A DNA stretch of 64,000 bases from Guadua angustifolia (lineage: Eukaryota; Streptophyta; Magnoliopsida; Poales; Poaceae). Made by a program: the position numbers and the translations under genes. This document shows positions 12,501-22,577 of this stretch, one piece after another. The stretch's first letter is position 1; every line of letters begins with the position of its first letter. The stretch spans positions 17,956,924 to 18,020,923 of the forward strand of contig CM070502.1 in NCBI GenBank assembly GCA_036346375.1, given 5' to 3'. The notes under the pieces were generated by a model. That model worked only from the letters and a program-made list of their open reading frames with translations. It searched no databases and was not told the DNA's origin.

Positions 12501-14106
12501 GCTATGGTAAATGTGGGCATTATGCCAACAATTGCCTAAAGCAAGAAGCAAACTCAATCTCATTCTCAGCCCTGAGCAGCTACGCAACATTCTCCAAGGC
12601 GACCTCAAGAATTTGAAGACAAACAATTCCTTAGACATATATCAATCCAACTCAAAATGTCAATCCAGTCATTCATGGCATTTACCTACAGCATTAATTC
12701 GCGAAAGAAGCTTATCACCTACCAGGCGTAGTACTAGGTCTGATACTTATGTAATTGAACCCTACCAGGATACAAGTTTAATTCCAAGGTCAACTCCTTA
12801 ATCCTAGTCACTTCTTGATCATTTATTTTATAACATCAGCAAACAACCTTTTCGTTGTTTCAAATAAAACAGACAACGTCACTCGCTGCAACTAAGAAGA
12901 ACTTGAATACTTCACCAACACCTACCCCGGAAGAATTTTAATTCATATCGACAAGAAAGACATTAGTAACTTAAGCTATCTCAAAGACCTAGAAAACATT
13001 AAGAACTTAAAACAACCCCTGCCTCGATATCAGGCTCTGAACGTAAACATCTTTCTTATATGATTGTACCCGGCACTTGTTGTGATATTGAGTACGTTCC
13101 TTGTATATTCAATTCCTGCAATCAATCTTTTGATTCTGTACATTTCATTCCCTCATAGTTGCTAAATCCAAAGAAAATCAAAACTCTCTATCTACTAAAA
13201 TGATCAAATGAATGAAATCATCAGAATCACTTATTAATTCTTTTACCTCAACCTAATGATTGAATTATCTCTACCTTGTTTTCAATCTAAAGTCAACCCG
13301 AAATGACATTTATTCTCAGCTCATTTCATCAACTAATGTCGAACTATATAGGTCAGCCATTGTATTCAAATCCCCTTCTTGATATTAAACATTCGGTTTT
13401 TTTTCCAAATGAATCTAATGACAATGCAACCTATCTCTCACCTCAAATATTCTAAAAATATACCACATGCCACTCTCTAAATTAGATTATCTTTATTAAC
13501 AATACTGACTATTCAAACAAAAGAGATATGTAGAAAGTATTAGTATCTCTCATCTGTTTACCTAAAACTCAAATAGAAGTCTTCTCTATTCTTCGCATGT
13601 CAACTTGGAATCGCAAGACGAAGATCCAGTAAAGCAACAGCAATAAAGACGAAGTGTCAACCAAACGACAAAGTCATCTCCAAGAAAGAATTCCCAAATC
13701 TATCTCATCCTTGAGAATTACAAGGTTCACGGTATTCACTATTTCCAAATTCGAGGTAACCTGGCGCTACGATATATTAGGCCATGTCGTATCGTTAAGA
13801 AGATGGGAGAAAAAGCATATAAATTAGAGTTGTCATCTTAGCTCCAGTGTTCAGAATGTCTTCTATGTATCGCAATTAGGGAAATGTCTTCATCTTCTTT
13901 CTGAGCTCATCCAGCTAAATGAAATTGATCTATAACCTGATTTAACTTATCGGAAGCATCCGACTAGAATCTTAAAAGAAGCTGAACGCCACACTCGTAA
14001 TAAATTCCACAAGATGATCAAGATTCAACGGAGCAATCATTCTGAAGAAGAAGCAACTTGGGAACGAGAAGACCAACTCAAGGAGGAGTTTCCTGACTTC
14101 TTTTAG
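9582..14106 (+). pseudogene. Degraded gag-pol interior of element A
   Basis: No long frame survives. Near 12100-12240 the translation shows HWAKECSKE and ECFNCHEKN, and near 12500-12560 it shows CYGKCGHYANNC; all resemble gag CCHC zinc knuckles with altered spacing. From about 13740 to the stop at 14104-14106 the frame is an integrase C-terminus with chromodomain-like tail: a GPY/F-type block (about 13750-13830), then EEEATWEREDQLKEEFPDFF. The distance between the knuckle and this tail, about 1.3 kb, is far too short for protease, reverse transcriptase, RNase H and integrase core, so these are deleted. The short ORFs at 10930 and 12511 are out of frame with the recognisable remnants. Confidence 0.6.
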
Positions 14107-14151
14107 AAATAATTTTCCTTAGACCCGCCAAATCTCGGGGTCGAGATTTCT

Positions 14152-14167
14152 GTAAGGGGGGTAGATC
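14152..14167 (+). other. Polypurine tract of element A
   Basis: TAAGGGGGGTAGATC directly precedes the 3' LTR start TGTAACAGCCC. It primes plus-strand DNA synthesis in LTR elements and confirms the orientation. Confidence 0.8.
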
Positions 14168-16386
14168 TGTAACAGCCCAAAAGTTGAGAACAGTAAAAAT
14201 ATAATATTTAAATTTGATTGTGAATATTTTTGGGATTTCTGAATATTGTTTGCTTTATTTGGATTTCTTGGAATTTTTGTGTTGCAAGAAAAATCAAACA
14301 AAAGGGAAATAAAGAATGAAAAAGAGAAAAAGGCAAAAATGTAAAAAGTAAAAATTTAGAAAATTGCCATGAGAACCCTGATCATTCAATTAAATCATTT
14401 TAGCCAGCAATTGAAATTTTACAGACAGAATAATGAAGAAATAAAATAAAGAGACAACTTTCAATTCTAAATAATGCATCGTCAGAATTTATAAAATATT
14501 TATAAATCTTATCTGCAGCTGTAAAAATTATCATGACAAACTCAATGCAATATATACCTCTGGTAAAAATATTATAAATTAATAATGCCATTTATGACTT
14601 TTCCAAATTTAAAAACAGAAACCCTAAAAATCTAGAAATTGCAATGTCAGAATTTTTATAAAATAATGGAACCATATTTTGAGCTGAAAATTTTACATAA
14701 GAATTACTAGATCAAATAAATTTTAAAAACAAAATTTCAAAAATAATAGACTTCAATTGATCTCAAAGAAAAATCAAAATCCGAAACAAAATTTAGGAGC
14801 AGTCACTGTTGAAGGAATATTAATAATTTTTTGGTAACTCATTTTAATCTCAAAATTTTACCAGGAGTCAAATTCAGTTTAGAGACTTTGGTCAAAAAGT
14901 TTCACCATTTTCTACATCTATTTGACCACCAATAAAATCAGAGAGAGGGGGGGATTCACCCACAACCACCCTGTTTCCTTCGATCAATCATTGACGTGAG
15001 GGCCAACCCGTTGCTGCTCCGTTCTGTTGGCGCAATGGAGAAGTTCTCAGCCACTGACAATGGTTCCGGGCCCAGCTGCCAGACTCATCTTCTCCAGTTC
15101 CGTTCGATCCACGGGAGGAGGAGGCGAATTCTCCAGAAGTGTAGAATGCAGCCAGTGCTCGATTCATCGAACCAGCTCGTCGTTGGTCATCCCTCTGCGT
15201 CACCTTCCCTCATCACCGCACGGTCCATCCACGAGTCTCACGCACCGAGCTTTCGCCCATAACCATTCCCGCCAACTCCTCGTCCTTCCGGCCAATGCCG
15301 CGATCGTTGCCAAGCGTCTCGGCTCAACAATAGCGCTCGACCCACTACAAAGCTGTCTCAGAGCAGATTAGCACTCCTTCTTCCTTCTCCTCAAGCCAAA
15401 CGCCTTAAGCTGCTCCATTTCGCCATGACCGCATAGCCTTGAGCTCGAACAAACTTTATTCTAGGCAATACACGCAACCATTCTCCAATTCCTTCGAGCC
15501 TTAGAATCACCGAGCCAAGAGGATCAAAAGCCCTAAAATCCTTGAGCTTCCTCACATGAAATCGAGTCTGCCGCCGGAGCTCTTCTTCTTCAAACCGGTG
15601 CTCGAGGGTGGAGCTCCCCAGTGTCTCTTCACCAAAGCAACCACAAAATGGACTCCCAGTGTCCCTCGATGCTCACAATCTTTGGATTCAAGCCGAATCC
15701 TCTCCGGTCATTTCCTTCGTCTTGCCGCCATTACATGCCGCTTGACCTCATTGCGACCTCTCTGTAGCTCTCCGGCCAAATCGGTACTGCTGCTGGTTGC
15801 GCTGGCCATGCTCTTCCTCTGGTGTCTCGCCATCACGGAGCTTCGGAAGGCCGACCGTCACGGCCAAATTTCTAGCCGCTTCTGCTTCGCTTCATCGCTG
15901 TGCGGGGCAGGATGTCACCCGAATAGGGTGAGCCGTTCAATAGCTAAAGGCGTTTTCAGTTTAGGGAAAACGTATTTCATTATTTCATATGAATTTCCAA
16001 ATCGGTTTAATATTCAGTCTTGAATATCTTGTGCAATTTTAATCAAAATTCATGAGATAAATTTCATTATTCATCTAAAATCATAAAGAATCTAAATATA
16101 CAAAAATATTTAGTTTTGAACTTCAGAGCAATTTATTGGAATTAAACTTTGCTATAATCCCATTATGGTCTTTAATAAAAGTTTGTGCAGAATAATCCAT
16201 AAAATATTGAAATAAATTTTATATGATGCTAAGATCGGGATAGATTCAAATATACTAAAATATTAAAATTTTGAATCATAGAACAATTATTTAAATTTAA
16301 AGGTGAGATAAACACTATTATAGACCTTATTGCACACATGAAGAATATAATTTATAAGATCATAAAATAAACGATTATGTGCTTCG
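14168..16386 (+). repeat. Element A 3' LTR, truncated
   Basis: A direct repeat of 917 to about 3160 with scattered substitutions and 1-3 bp indels, concentrated in the GC-rich part. Identity stops abruptly at GTGCTTCGGGA (about 16386), where unrelated AT-rich LTR-like sequence begins. The tandem-repeat portion and terminal end seen in the other LTRs are missing. Confidence 0.8.
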
Positions 16387-17216
16387 GGACAGAAAAGCTC
16401 AAAAATCTGAAAATGCCAATGTCAGAATTTTAATAAATAAAATATAAATAATGTGAATCTAAAAATTTTACTGAAAAATAAAATGATTAAAATAAACTCT
16501 CATAAAAATTTTAAAAAGTTTTGATAAGATTTAATCTCTCTGATAAATCTAAAACAGAAAACAAAAATATGTGCACAGTACTTTGTCAGCATTTTTATAA
16601 ATTCTGTGGATAAAATTTTCCTCTGAAATTTATATAGTATGAAGATAGATCCCTTTAAATCATGCAGTAAATTCCTCAATAAATTGGCGATATGATTTCT
16701 AACTGATCCAATGAACTCATCATAGCTCTGCTCTCTGAAATTGCTGGAGGACTCCACTTCGCTCTCTGCCAATTGGGGCCCAAGCTATTGGAGACCCCAC
16801 CTGCCAGCCACTGCAATTCGTGTCGTCTTCTTCCTCACGCCGAAGTTTTGTTGATAGCTATGTGTTTGGATCTACTGGTGTTTTGCTCAATTTTTCTTCA
16901 TAAGAAGTGTTTTTGATTGACTATTGCAGTCTTTCTCACCCAATAAGTCATTTGGACTTTTCGACGCAATCAGTGTTCATGGTGCTCCGTTACCCTTTGG
17001 GGTTTTCTGAAGACAATATCATTATGGATTTTGAGTTAAGGGAAATTTGTTATAAATGACTCAAATATCTCTACTTTCCATACAAATTAGATTTATCCAA
17101 ATAGGTTATTAGTTCAAATCTTCAACAATTCAAACTCTTTTAGCTATATAAGTCGCCCCCTGTACCGTGGTTTTTACCTCATTTGTGAGATTTTTCATGT
17201 TAAATCTTATCTCCAG
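16387..17216. other. AT-rich LTR-like debris and unassigned sequence
   Basis: The first 250 bp (AAAATCTGAAAATGCCAATGTCAGAATTTT and similar, in short blocks) resemble the AT-rich phrases of gypsy LTRs at 14640-14760 and 51150-51480. From about 16750 to 17216 I recognise nothing; it lies downstream of the nitrilase pseudogene. Confidence 0.5.
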
Positions 17217-18396
17217 TTATTTTGCCGTACTTTTAACCCTAACACAGTAAAGTCGAGCTCCATGGTCATTAGGGCTTGCAGTGCTGTCACTCTTTTCAGC
17301 TGAAGTCTTCTCAGCAGCTGAAGTGAAAGACACACGGAGGTGCTGTTGGTCATTTACGACCAAGCTCAGGACCTCAGGTCGAGCGTAGTGGCCCACTACG
17401 TCAAAATCAAACTTGGCTCTTAACAATTTCTCCGAGGTCTACACAAGGCGCATTTCATTAGGTACTTGTGACACGAATTGTGGTATCAGCGTTCAGTGAT
17501 TCCAAATTGGTATGAAAACAACTGCAAGAGCATTAGAACGGAAGCGGGTATAGAAACGCATGTTCAAAAAGGAAATATATAGGTGGTCGAAGAGAATAAA
17601 AGAGAACATATCTGATTAGTTTCTTACCAATGTCGGCTGTAATCTGTGCCTCTCCTTCGTAGTTGGGACCGGCCAAGACTTCTCCAGATGGCGAAATGAT
17701 GACACTACCTCCAGGGCAAACAACATGTCTGGAGAAGGCTCGTCACCTAAACCAGCAAATATATACTCAGGTGGCGGAGGATAGTCCATTCTGCGGCAGA
17801 ATTGGTTTGCTGACAAGACAAAACATCCCCCCTCCAAGGCAATATGCGTCAAGGAGGCTTGCCAAACTTGCCTGGAATCAGCAGCGGGAGCACAACATAT
17901 CTCGATACCTGCATACAACATAAGAGAAGATGCTCAAGAAACTCAAGTACGTATGATATATGATGCCAATGCTTTTTCAGCATTTGCCTATCTAACTACT
18001 CTGAAAATATATGCTGCCTGTAGACTTTTATTAGAATACGCACTAACAAGTAACAATACATGTTCCAAGAAAGAGTATTACCTTTACCATATAGAGCTGT
18101 CCTTAAAAGTTGCATTTTATTTTCGCAGCAAATAAAGGCTCCGATCTTTCCAAGTGGAGTATCATAAACAGGAATGGCAGGTTGATACATCTCAAAATCT
18201 CCATATTATCCGTTCTAACGCTGTTGGCGTCAGCTTTCGGTGCTTACGTACCTAGGTACCGGACTAGAGGATCAAAGAAGAGAACCGAGCAATACAGTGT
18301 GTATCCTTCCCTTTCAATCACCCCCATAACTAAAAATACCTTATATTTCGCAACCATAGTAGCCAAGCGTGTCACCTCTGGACCTGTAGACTTCTT
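17217..18396 (-). pseudogene. Plant nitrilase pseudogene, 5' exon missing
   Basis: Nitrilases hydrolyse nitriles to carboxylic acids (the NIT4 type acts on beta-cyanoalanine). Three minus-strand exons are visible. Exon 18396-18082 encodes GPEVTRLATMVAKYKVF..GVIEREGYTLYC and VYDTPLGKIGAFICCENKM. Exon 17908-17628 encodes IEICCAPAADSRQVWQASLT, HIALEGGCFVLSANQFCRR and PPPPEYIFAGLGDEPSPD. A last exon from about 17440 encodes FDFDVVGHYARPEVLSLVV. GT-AG junctions are intact (18081-17909 and 17627 to about 17440). Lesions: a frameshift in the first exon after VRYLG, a one-base loss after EPSPD (about 17727), and a one-base gain before RAKFDF (about 17425). The family motif around the catalytic Cys normally reads ICWEN; here it is ICCEN. 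The first exon, with the catalytic Glu region, is not found. This is a retained-intron, non-processed pseudogene. Confidence 0.85.
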
Positions 18397-18827
18397 CTGT
18401 CAGTAAGAGGACATGTACAGCTACTAGAAACAAAATATATGCCCAAACTCCAAGGAATGAAACAGCTGGAAAACTTGTTAGCTATGATAAATAGAACACA
18501 AATTAAGCATGTAAAAAACAGAAGGAAAAAATATTTTATAAACTATGCATGGAATTACTAGATAGAAACCATTGTTGGAAAATGGAAAACAAGATCATGA
18601 CATGTAGCTGAAGCAAACAGTACCAAGTATCAATGATCCACTGCACATTATTGTCCACATTTTGGGAAAATTCTATGCCTTAATGTTCATCAATTGTATC
18701 AGGAAGACAGGAAGAATTACCAATACTCAGCTTTTTTTCATCAGATTAACTAACTGGGCATTATTCTTCTTGTAAATATTTTGTACATTATTAACCAATT
18801 ATAATATAATAATTTATAAATTATTAT
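18397..18827. other. Intron-like AT-rich sequence 5' of the nitrilase fragment
   Basis: No coding frame. From about 18797 to 18836 it holds a near-perfect AT palindrome, TTATAATATAATAATTTATA followed by its reverse complement. The LINE target site lies at its right edge. Confidence 0.5.
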
Positions 18828-18843
18828 AATATAATAATTTTCT
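18828..18843. repeat. LINE target-site duplication, left copy
   Basis: AATATAATAATTTTCT, identical over all 16 bases to 26363-26378 at the other end of the LINE. Confidence 0.93.
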
Positions 18844-19187
18844 GGCACCAGCATCAGGGGTAAGCTGAAACTCGACGAGATCGCGCGGTACGTCGAGTTC
18901 ACCACGCGCCAGGTGGTGCTCGCGGCGAGCCAAGATGAGGTCATGGCGATGAGGCGATGCCATGGCGTTCTCTTCTGATCATCCCGATTGGTTTTCCGGA
19001 CGATGGCAATCTCGGAAAACAGGATGGGGATTTCTCAGGATGATAAGGATTCTGCAAGCCATTATTTTGCATCATCTATCAGCAAGATTGGGCAGTCCAT
19101 TCGCTCTTCGCCAAAGTTGTCTGTTGCTGGCAATTTCAGGAACTCCTACAGTGATCTGCGCCGGCTTCAGAGAAGATTTGCTGTGAT
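18844..19187 (+). other. LINE 5' region upstream of the open ORF1 frame
   Basis: GC-rich bases 18844-18961 translate as KLKLDEIARYVEFTTRQVV in one frame, which looks coding but which I cannot assign. From the ATG at 18962 (MAFSSDHPDWFSGRW) and the ATG at 18988, two further frames stay open to about 19186 and 19416. Neither joins the main ORF1 frame without a frameshift. A GT..AG pair (19206-19259, preceded by a T-run) looks like a 54-base intron, but removing it does not restore the frame. The original ORF1 start may lie here. Confidence 0.45.
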
Positions 19188-22100
19188 GTGCAATCACGCA
19201 AGCAGGTACGCTCCAATTGCTGCGATTCTCACAATCATACATATGCTACTTTTTTGCAGGGTTCTCGGAGTGAATTTCCTGGGCGTCCTCCAAAAGGTAC
19301 TTGGCCTTGGAATAAAAAAAGTACCTGGAAGGGTCCTTTACCTCCACCAAGGCAGTCGTTACCAAGAACTTTTGGAGACTTTTTGCTTCCTCGGATTGAA
19401 GAAAATCAATATCTGAGAAACAAATCATTCGAAGACTCAGTTCAGCGTATTCCTGTCTCTAATCCTAAGAATCCGTTACTTTCGGATTATTCGCCCATAC
19501 AAAATTCGAATTCTGTTGGGCCTAATTCTGATGTTGGGCCGGTTGTGACGGAGGAACTGAGGCCCAGGACCTCGGCTTGGTCTGTGCGAAACCCTGGCTT
19601 AGCCATGCTCCATCGGCGGCTGACCAATTGCAAATTACCACAATTTCCTCGCACGTTTGCTCAGGTCGTCATGGCAGGTGGTGTGGCGGTGTCTGGTGTT
19701 GGGGAACGTCAACATGGCCGGAATTATGGAGGCCAGTTGAGGGCGGCTCATGGTGGTGGTAGACCTCCACGATTTTTTGGAAGAAATCGTGGTCGATTTG
19801 GTGGCCGGGATAGGGGTCAAGATCATGGGGACCGCGGTATTTTCAGGAGTCATGGCGCTGCCTGGAATGCTGGAAATTCTGGTGGATACGGGCAGGCCAT
19901 CAATGGGAAGACGTCTGATGATGATCCAGCAAAGCCGCCTATGGAGAAGGGGGAAAACAGTGGAGTTCAGGCAGGTAAACACAAAAATTCTCAAGCTATT
20001 GGTGAACCTGATACGAAGAAGAAAAAGAAATTTATACTTTGTTGTGAGATTTGTGAAGAGGAGCATTTAACTCCACATTGCCCTCTCTTACATGGCCCGA
20101 AGCCTTCTGCTGTTTTTTGTGGGTTAGCTGGTGATGGATTGGGTTTTTTTCATATCCCTTCCACCACTCCTGTCAAGAATCCTACCAACGTGTCGGCTAC
20201 GGCTCTGATCAGAATTGTGGAAGGCTCGGTTTCCGCTGAGTTGGTTACCAAGGAACTGGCTCGGGCAATTCCGGGACAGTGGAATTGGATTGCTAGGAAG
20301 CATGACAGTAATTCTTACATTGTCCCTTTTCCCTGCCAAGTAGAACTTCAACGTATGATCAGTATGAAGCGTCTTCGCACCGACAACAATGAGGGTGTGA
20401 TGTCGTTTGAGGAGTGGAATATGGAGATTAAGCCTAAACGGAAGTTACATAAGGTCTGGGTGCATGTCTATGGTGTCCCATATGAGATACGATCTTTTTT
20501 GTCGTTATGGGCTGTTGGTTCTATCCTTGGTGTTACACAGAGGGTTGACATGCGATCCATGAGACGGACTGGGATTGTTCGTTTGTTAGTGGCTATTTTG
20601 GATGTAAACTTCATTCCGGATGACACTGACATTGTGGTGGATGATGGTATATATGAAATCTTCTTCAAGGTGGATCAGGTGGTCTCCGAGAATTCTGGGG
20701 ATCCTGCTGAGTTTGATGATGCTGACGATCTGGATGATCCTGACAGTCATGAGAATGACAGAGATTGTGATATGGAAGATGCTGATTCTGGGAAGCATGG
20801 TAGCCTTTCTGGGGTTGACAAGGGTGCCAGAGGGGGTTTTCATCTTGAGAAAGGTTCTTCTTCTGGAGCTTCCAAAAGTGACAAGAATATTGATAAGGTT
20901 AACTCAACTGAACTTCCTAGTATTCATAGTGAAGTTAGTCTGAATAACCATCCTGTTCTGGATATGGATTGTATTGAAGACTTATCTTTGGTTAATGGGA
21001 GTTTTAATGAAGCTGTTCTGCTGGCGCCAAATGATCTCTCTTCGAAAAGTAATATGGGTATGCTTCCTCTGACTTCTGGGCCGGACATGTTCATTGACAG
21101 GGTTGCTGTTATTGTGTCTGCTGGGAGGGAGGATTCGGCACCTAACAAGTTGGTGTCCTCTCCAGATGATGCTAGTCGGGCTGACGCTATGGCATCTGTT
21201 CCAAATTTGCTTTCTCCCCAAGTTAGTTCAGACTTGGGTCATGATGACAATATCAGTATGAAGTCCAATGTTTCACCTGGTTGTGTTCTCTCAACTGTTG
21301 ATGTCTCCATCAATTCTGAGTTGTCAATGGTTCCCATGAATATTGTTTCTTTTGTCGATAACAGCATGAATGTTATGCATGGAGGGGTTGTCTGTGAAGG
21401 TTTTAGGGTTATGAATGCAGACAATTCAGTTGGAATGTTTAGTTCAGTCCCTGATGATTATCTTCAGCAAAATTTGTCGGGAATACCTCTTGTGCCGAGC
21501 AGGGGGACTGTGGTGGAGGCGTCTGAGGAGGGGGATTATTCTTCGCAAGCTCTGCCTGAGACTGGTCATGGCCTCTCTTTTGCGATTGTGATTCAGGAGA
21601 AGGCTGACTTGGGTGCGGTTGAAAATCAAGGCAACAGTGTGCTGGCATTATCAAGTGTGGCTGAGACCGATGTGGGGGATGGCTCTACACCCACTAGGGT
21701 CCTACCGCCTTTAACCGACCAAGATCAGTGTTCTGCAATTGTGACGAAGGTTGATTTGGCGCCTGCGGATAATCTGGGGGACAAGTTTGGGGATAATCTG
21801 GCTGTTTTACCTCGGCGTTTGTTGCAGAAGCTCTGTAAGTTGAACAACATTCCTGCCAATACTTCCAACAAGGCTATGATCAATGCTCTTCAACTGGTGG
21901 ATTCTATTGCTGGTTGGGATGATTTAGAACTGTTTTCCTCAGTGGGGTCATGTTTTCAGATGGGTAACTCTAAGATGAAGACTGTTGCTCTGGGGGATAA
22001 TATGGCCATCACGGATACTCATGATATGAGTATGGGTAGTGACAGGGTTCTAACTTCTTTGCCGGGGAAGAGAAGAACCAGTGCAAGGATTGCTGCTTTT

Positions 22101-22577
22101 GGAGATGTTGAGTTAATGGAAAGGGCAAAGTCTTTAGCTGCTAAGAAGAACCTGGATATTTCCAATAACCCAAGTACATTATCTTTTCCATCCATTTCAG
22201 ATTCTACCATTTCATCTAGAATTACCAACTTAGGGGTTTCTTTGGGTAGAGATGACTGTGTCATTGCTTCTTCTATTGCACTTCTTAAAAATATAGAACT
22301 AGATAGGCACAGGGTTAAAGCTAAGGAGAACAACAATAAGGCTCAATCTTCCTCACCAAAGATAAACCTGGTTGAGGAAGAGGAAAATGAAGTAGATACA
22401 TGGCTCACCCACATTTCTGGTGATTTTGAAGAGCAGGTGTATGAAGAGGGATATGATCACATTTGTTGTGAGCTCAATGCGGTCCCTCGTAGAAAGAAAT
22501 ATAATTCAATAAAAAAGAATAAGGTGGGTCTTATGCTTAAAAAACCCATCACACCATCTAAAGTAAGTCTCAAATGA
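19188..22577 (+). CDS. LINE ORF1 protein (CCHC knuckle and DUF4283-like), 1,129 codons
   Basis: The RNA-binding, chaperone-type protein of plant L1 elements. Residues about 150-240 are Gly/Arg-rich with RGG-like runs. Residues about 284-300 read CCEICEEEHLTPHCPLLHG, a CCHC-type knuckle. Residues about 335-470 (VSAELVTKELARAIPGQWNW, then KVWVHVYGVPYEIRS) match the DUF4283 region with its second zinc-knuckle-adjacent segment. The remainder to the stop is long, acidic or Ser/Asn-rich and probably disordered. The stop overlaps the ORF2 ATG as ATGA (22574-22577), a usual L1 coupling. The frame is longer than most plant L1 ORF1 proteins and has no internal stop, unlike ORF2. The true start may be upstream. 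Confidence 0.85.
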   Translation: MQSRKQVRSNCCDSHNHTYATFLQGSRSEFPGRPPKGTWPWNKKSTWKGPLPPPRQSLPRTFGDFLLPRIEENQYLRNKSFEDSVQRIPVSNPKNPLLSDYSPIQNSNSVGPNSDVGPVVTEELRPRTSAWSVRNPGLAMLHRRLTNCKLPQFPRTFAQVVMAGGVAVSGVGERQHGRNYGGQLRAAHGGGRPPRFFGRNRGRFGGRDRGQDHGDRGIFRSHGAAWNAGNSGGYGQAINGKTSDDDPAKPPMEKGENSGVQAGKHKNSQAIGEPDTKKKKKFILCCEICEEEHLTPHCPLLHGPKPSAVFCGLAGDGLGFFHIPSTTPVKNPTNVSATALIRIVEGSVSAELVTKELARAIPGQWNWIARKHDSNSYIVPFPCQVELQRMISMKRLRTDNNEGVMSFEEWNMEIKPKRKLHKVWVHVYGVPYEIRSFLSLWAVGSILGVTQRVDMRSMRRTGIVRLLVAILDVNFIPDDTDIVVDDGIYEIFFKVDQVVSENSGDPAEFDDADDLDDPDSHENDRDCDMEDADSGKHGSLSGVDKGARGGFHLEKGSSSGASKSDKNIDKVNSTELPSIHSEVSLNNHPVLDMDCIEDLSLVNGSFNEAVLLAPNDLSSKSNMGMLPLTSGPDMFIDRVAVIVSAGREDSAPNKLVSSPDDASRADAMASVPNLLSPQVSSDLGHDDNISMKSNVSPGCVLSTVDVSINSELSMVPMNIVSFVDNSMNVMHGGVVCEGFRVMNADNSVGMFSSVPDDYLQQNLSGIPLVPSRGTVVEASEEGDYSSQALPETGHGLSFAIVIQEKADLGAVENQGNSVLALSSVAETDVGDGSTPTRVLPPLTDQDQCSAIVTKVDLAPADNLGDKFGDNLAVLPRRLLQKLCKLNNIPANTSNKAMINALQLVDSIAGWDDLELFSSVGSCFQMGNSKMKTVALGDNMAITDTHDMSMGSDRVLTSLPGKRRTSARIAAFGDVELMERAKSLAAKKNLDISNNPSTLSFPSISDSTISSRITNLGVSLGRDDCVIASSIALLKNIELDRHRVKAKENNNKAQSSSPKINLVEEEENEVDTWLTHISGDFEEQVYEEGYDHICCELNAVPRRKKYNSIKKNKVGLMLKKPITPSKVSLK

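Larger units (their letters stand above)
917..16386 (+). mobile_element. Ty3/gypsy chromovirus-type element A, decayed and interrupted
   Basis: A plus-strand LTR retrotransposon. Its LTR begins TGTAA(C/T)AGCCC at 917 and again at 14168. An initiator tRNA-Met-type primer site lies at 9570, a polypurine tract at about 14152-14167, and chromovirus-like integrase C-terminal coding ends just before the tract. The 5' LTR is split: 917 to about 3950 is LTR, about 3950-9483 is an inverted fragment of a related element (B), and 9484-9566 is the terminal piece ending CA next to the primer site. The 3' LTR stops matching at about 16386, so that end is truncated and no outer TSD can be checked. The interior is only about 4.6 kb and lacks recognisable reverse transcriptase, so this copy is non-autonomous. 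Confidence 0.75.

Noticed and set aside
19206..19259. A possible 54-base intron in LINE ORF1
   Set aside because: Splice-like ends, but removal does not join the upstream frame to the main ORF1 frame, so I did not call it an intron.
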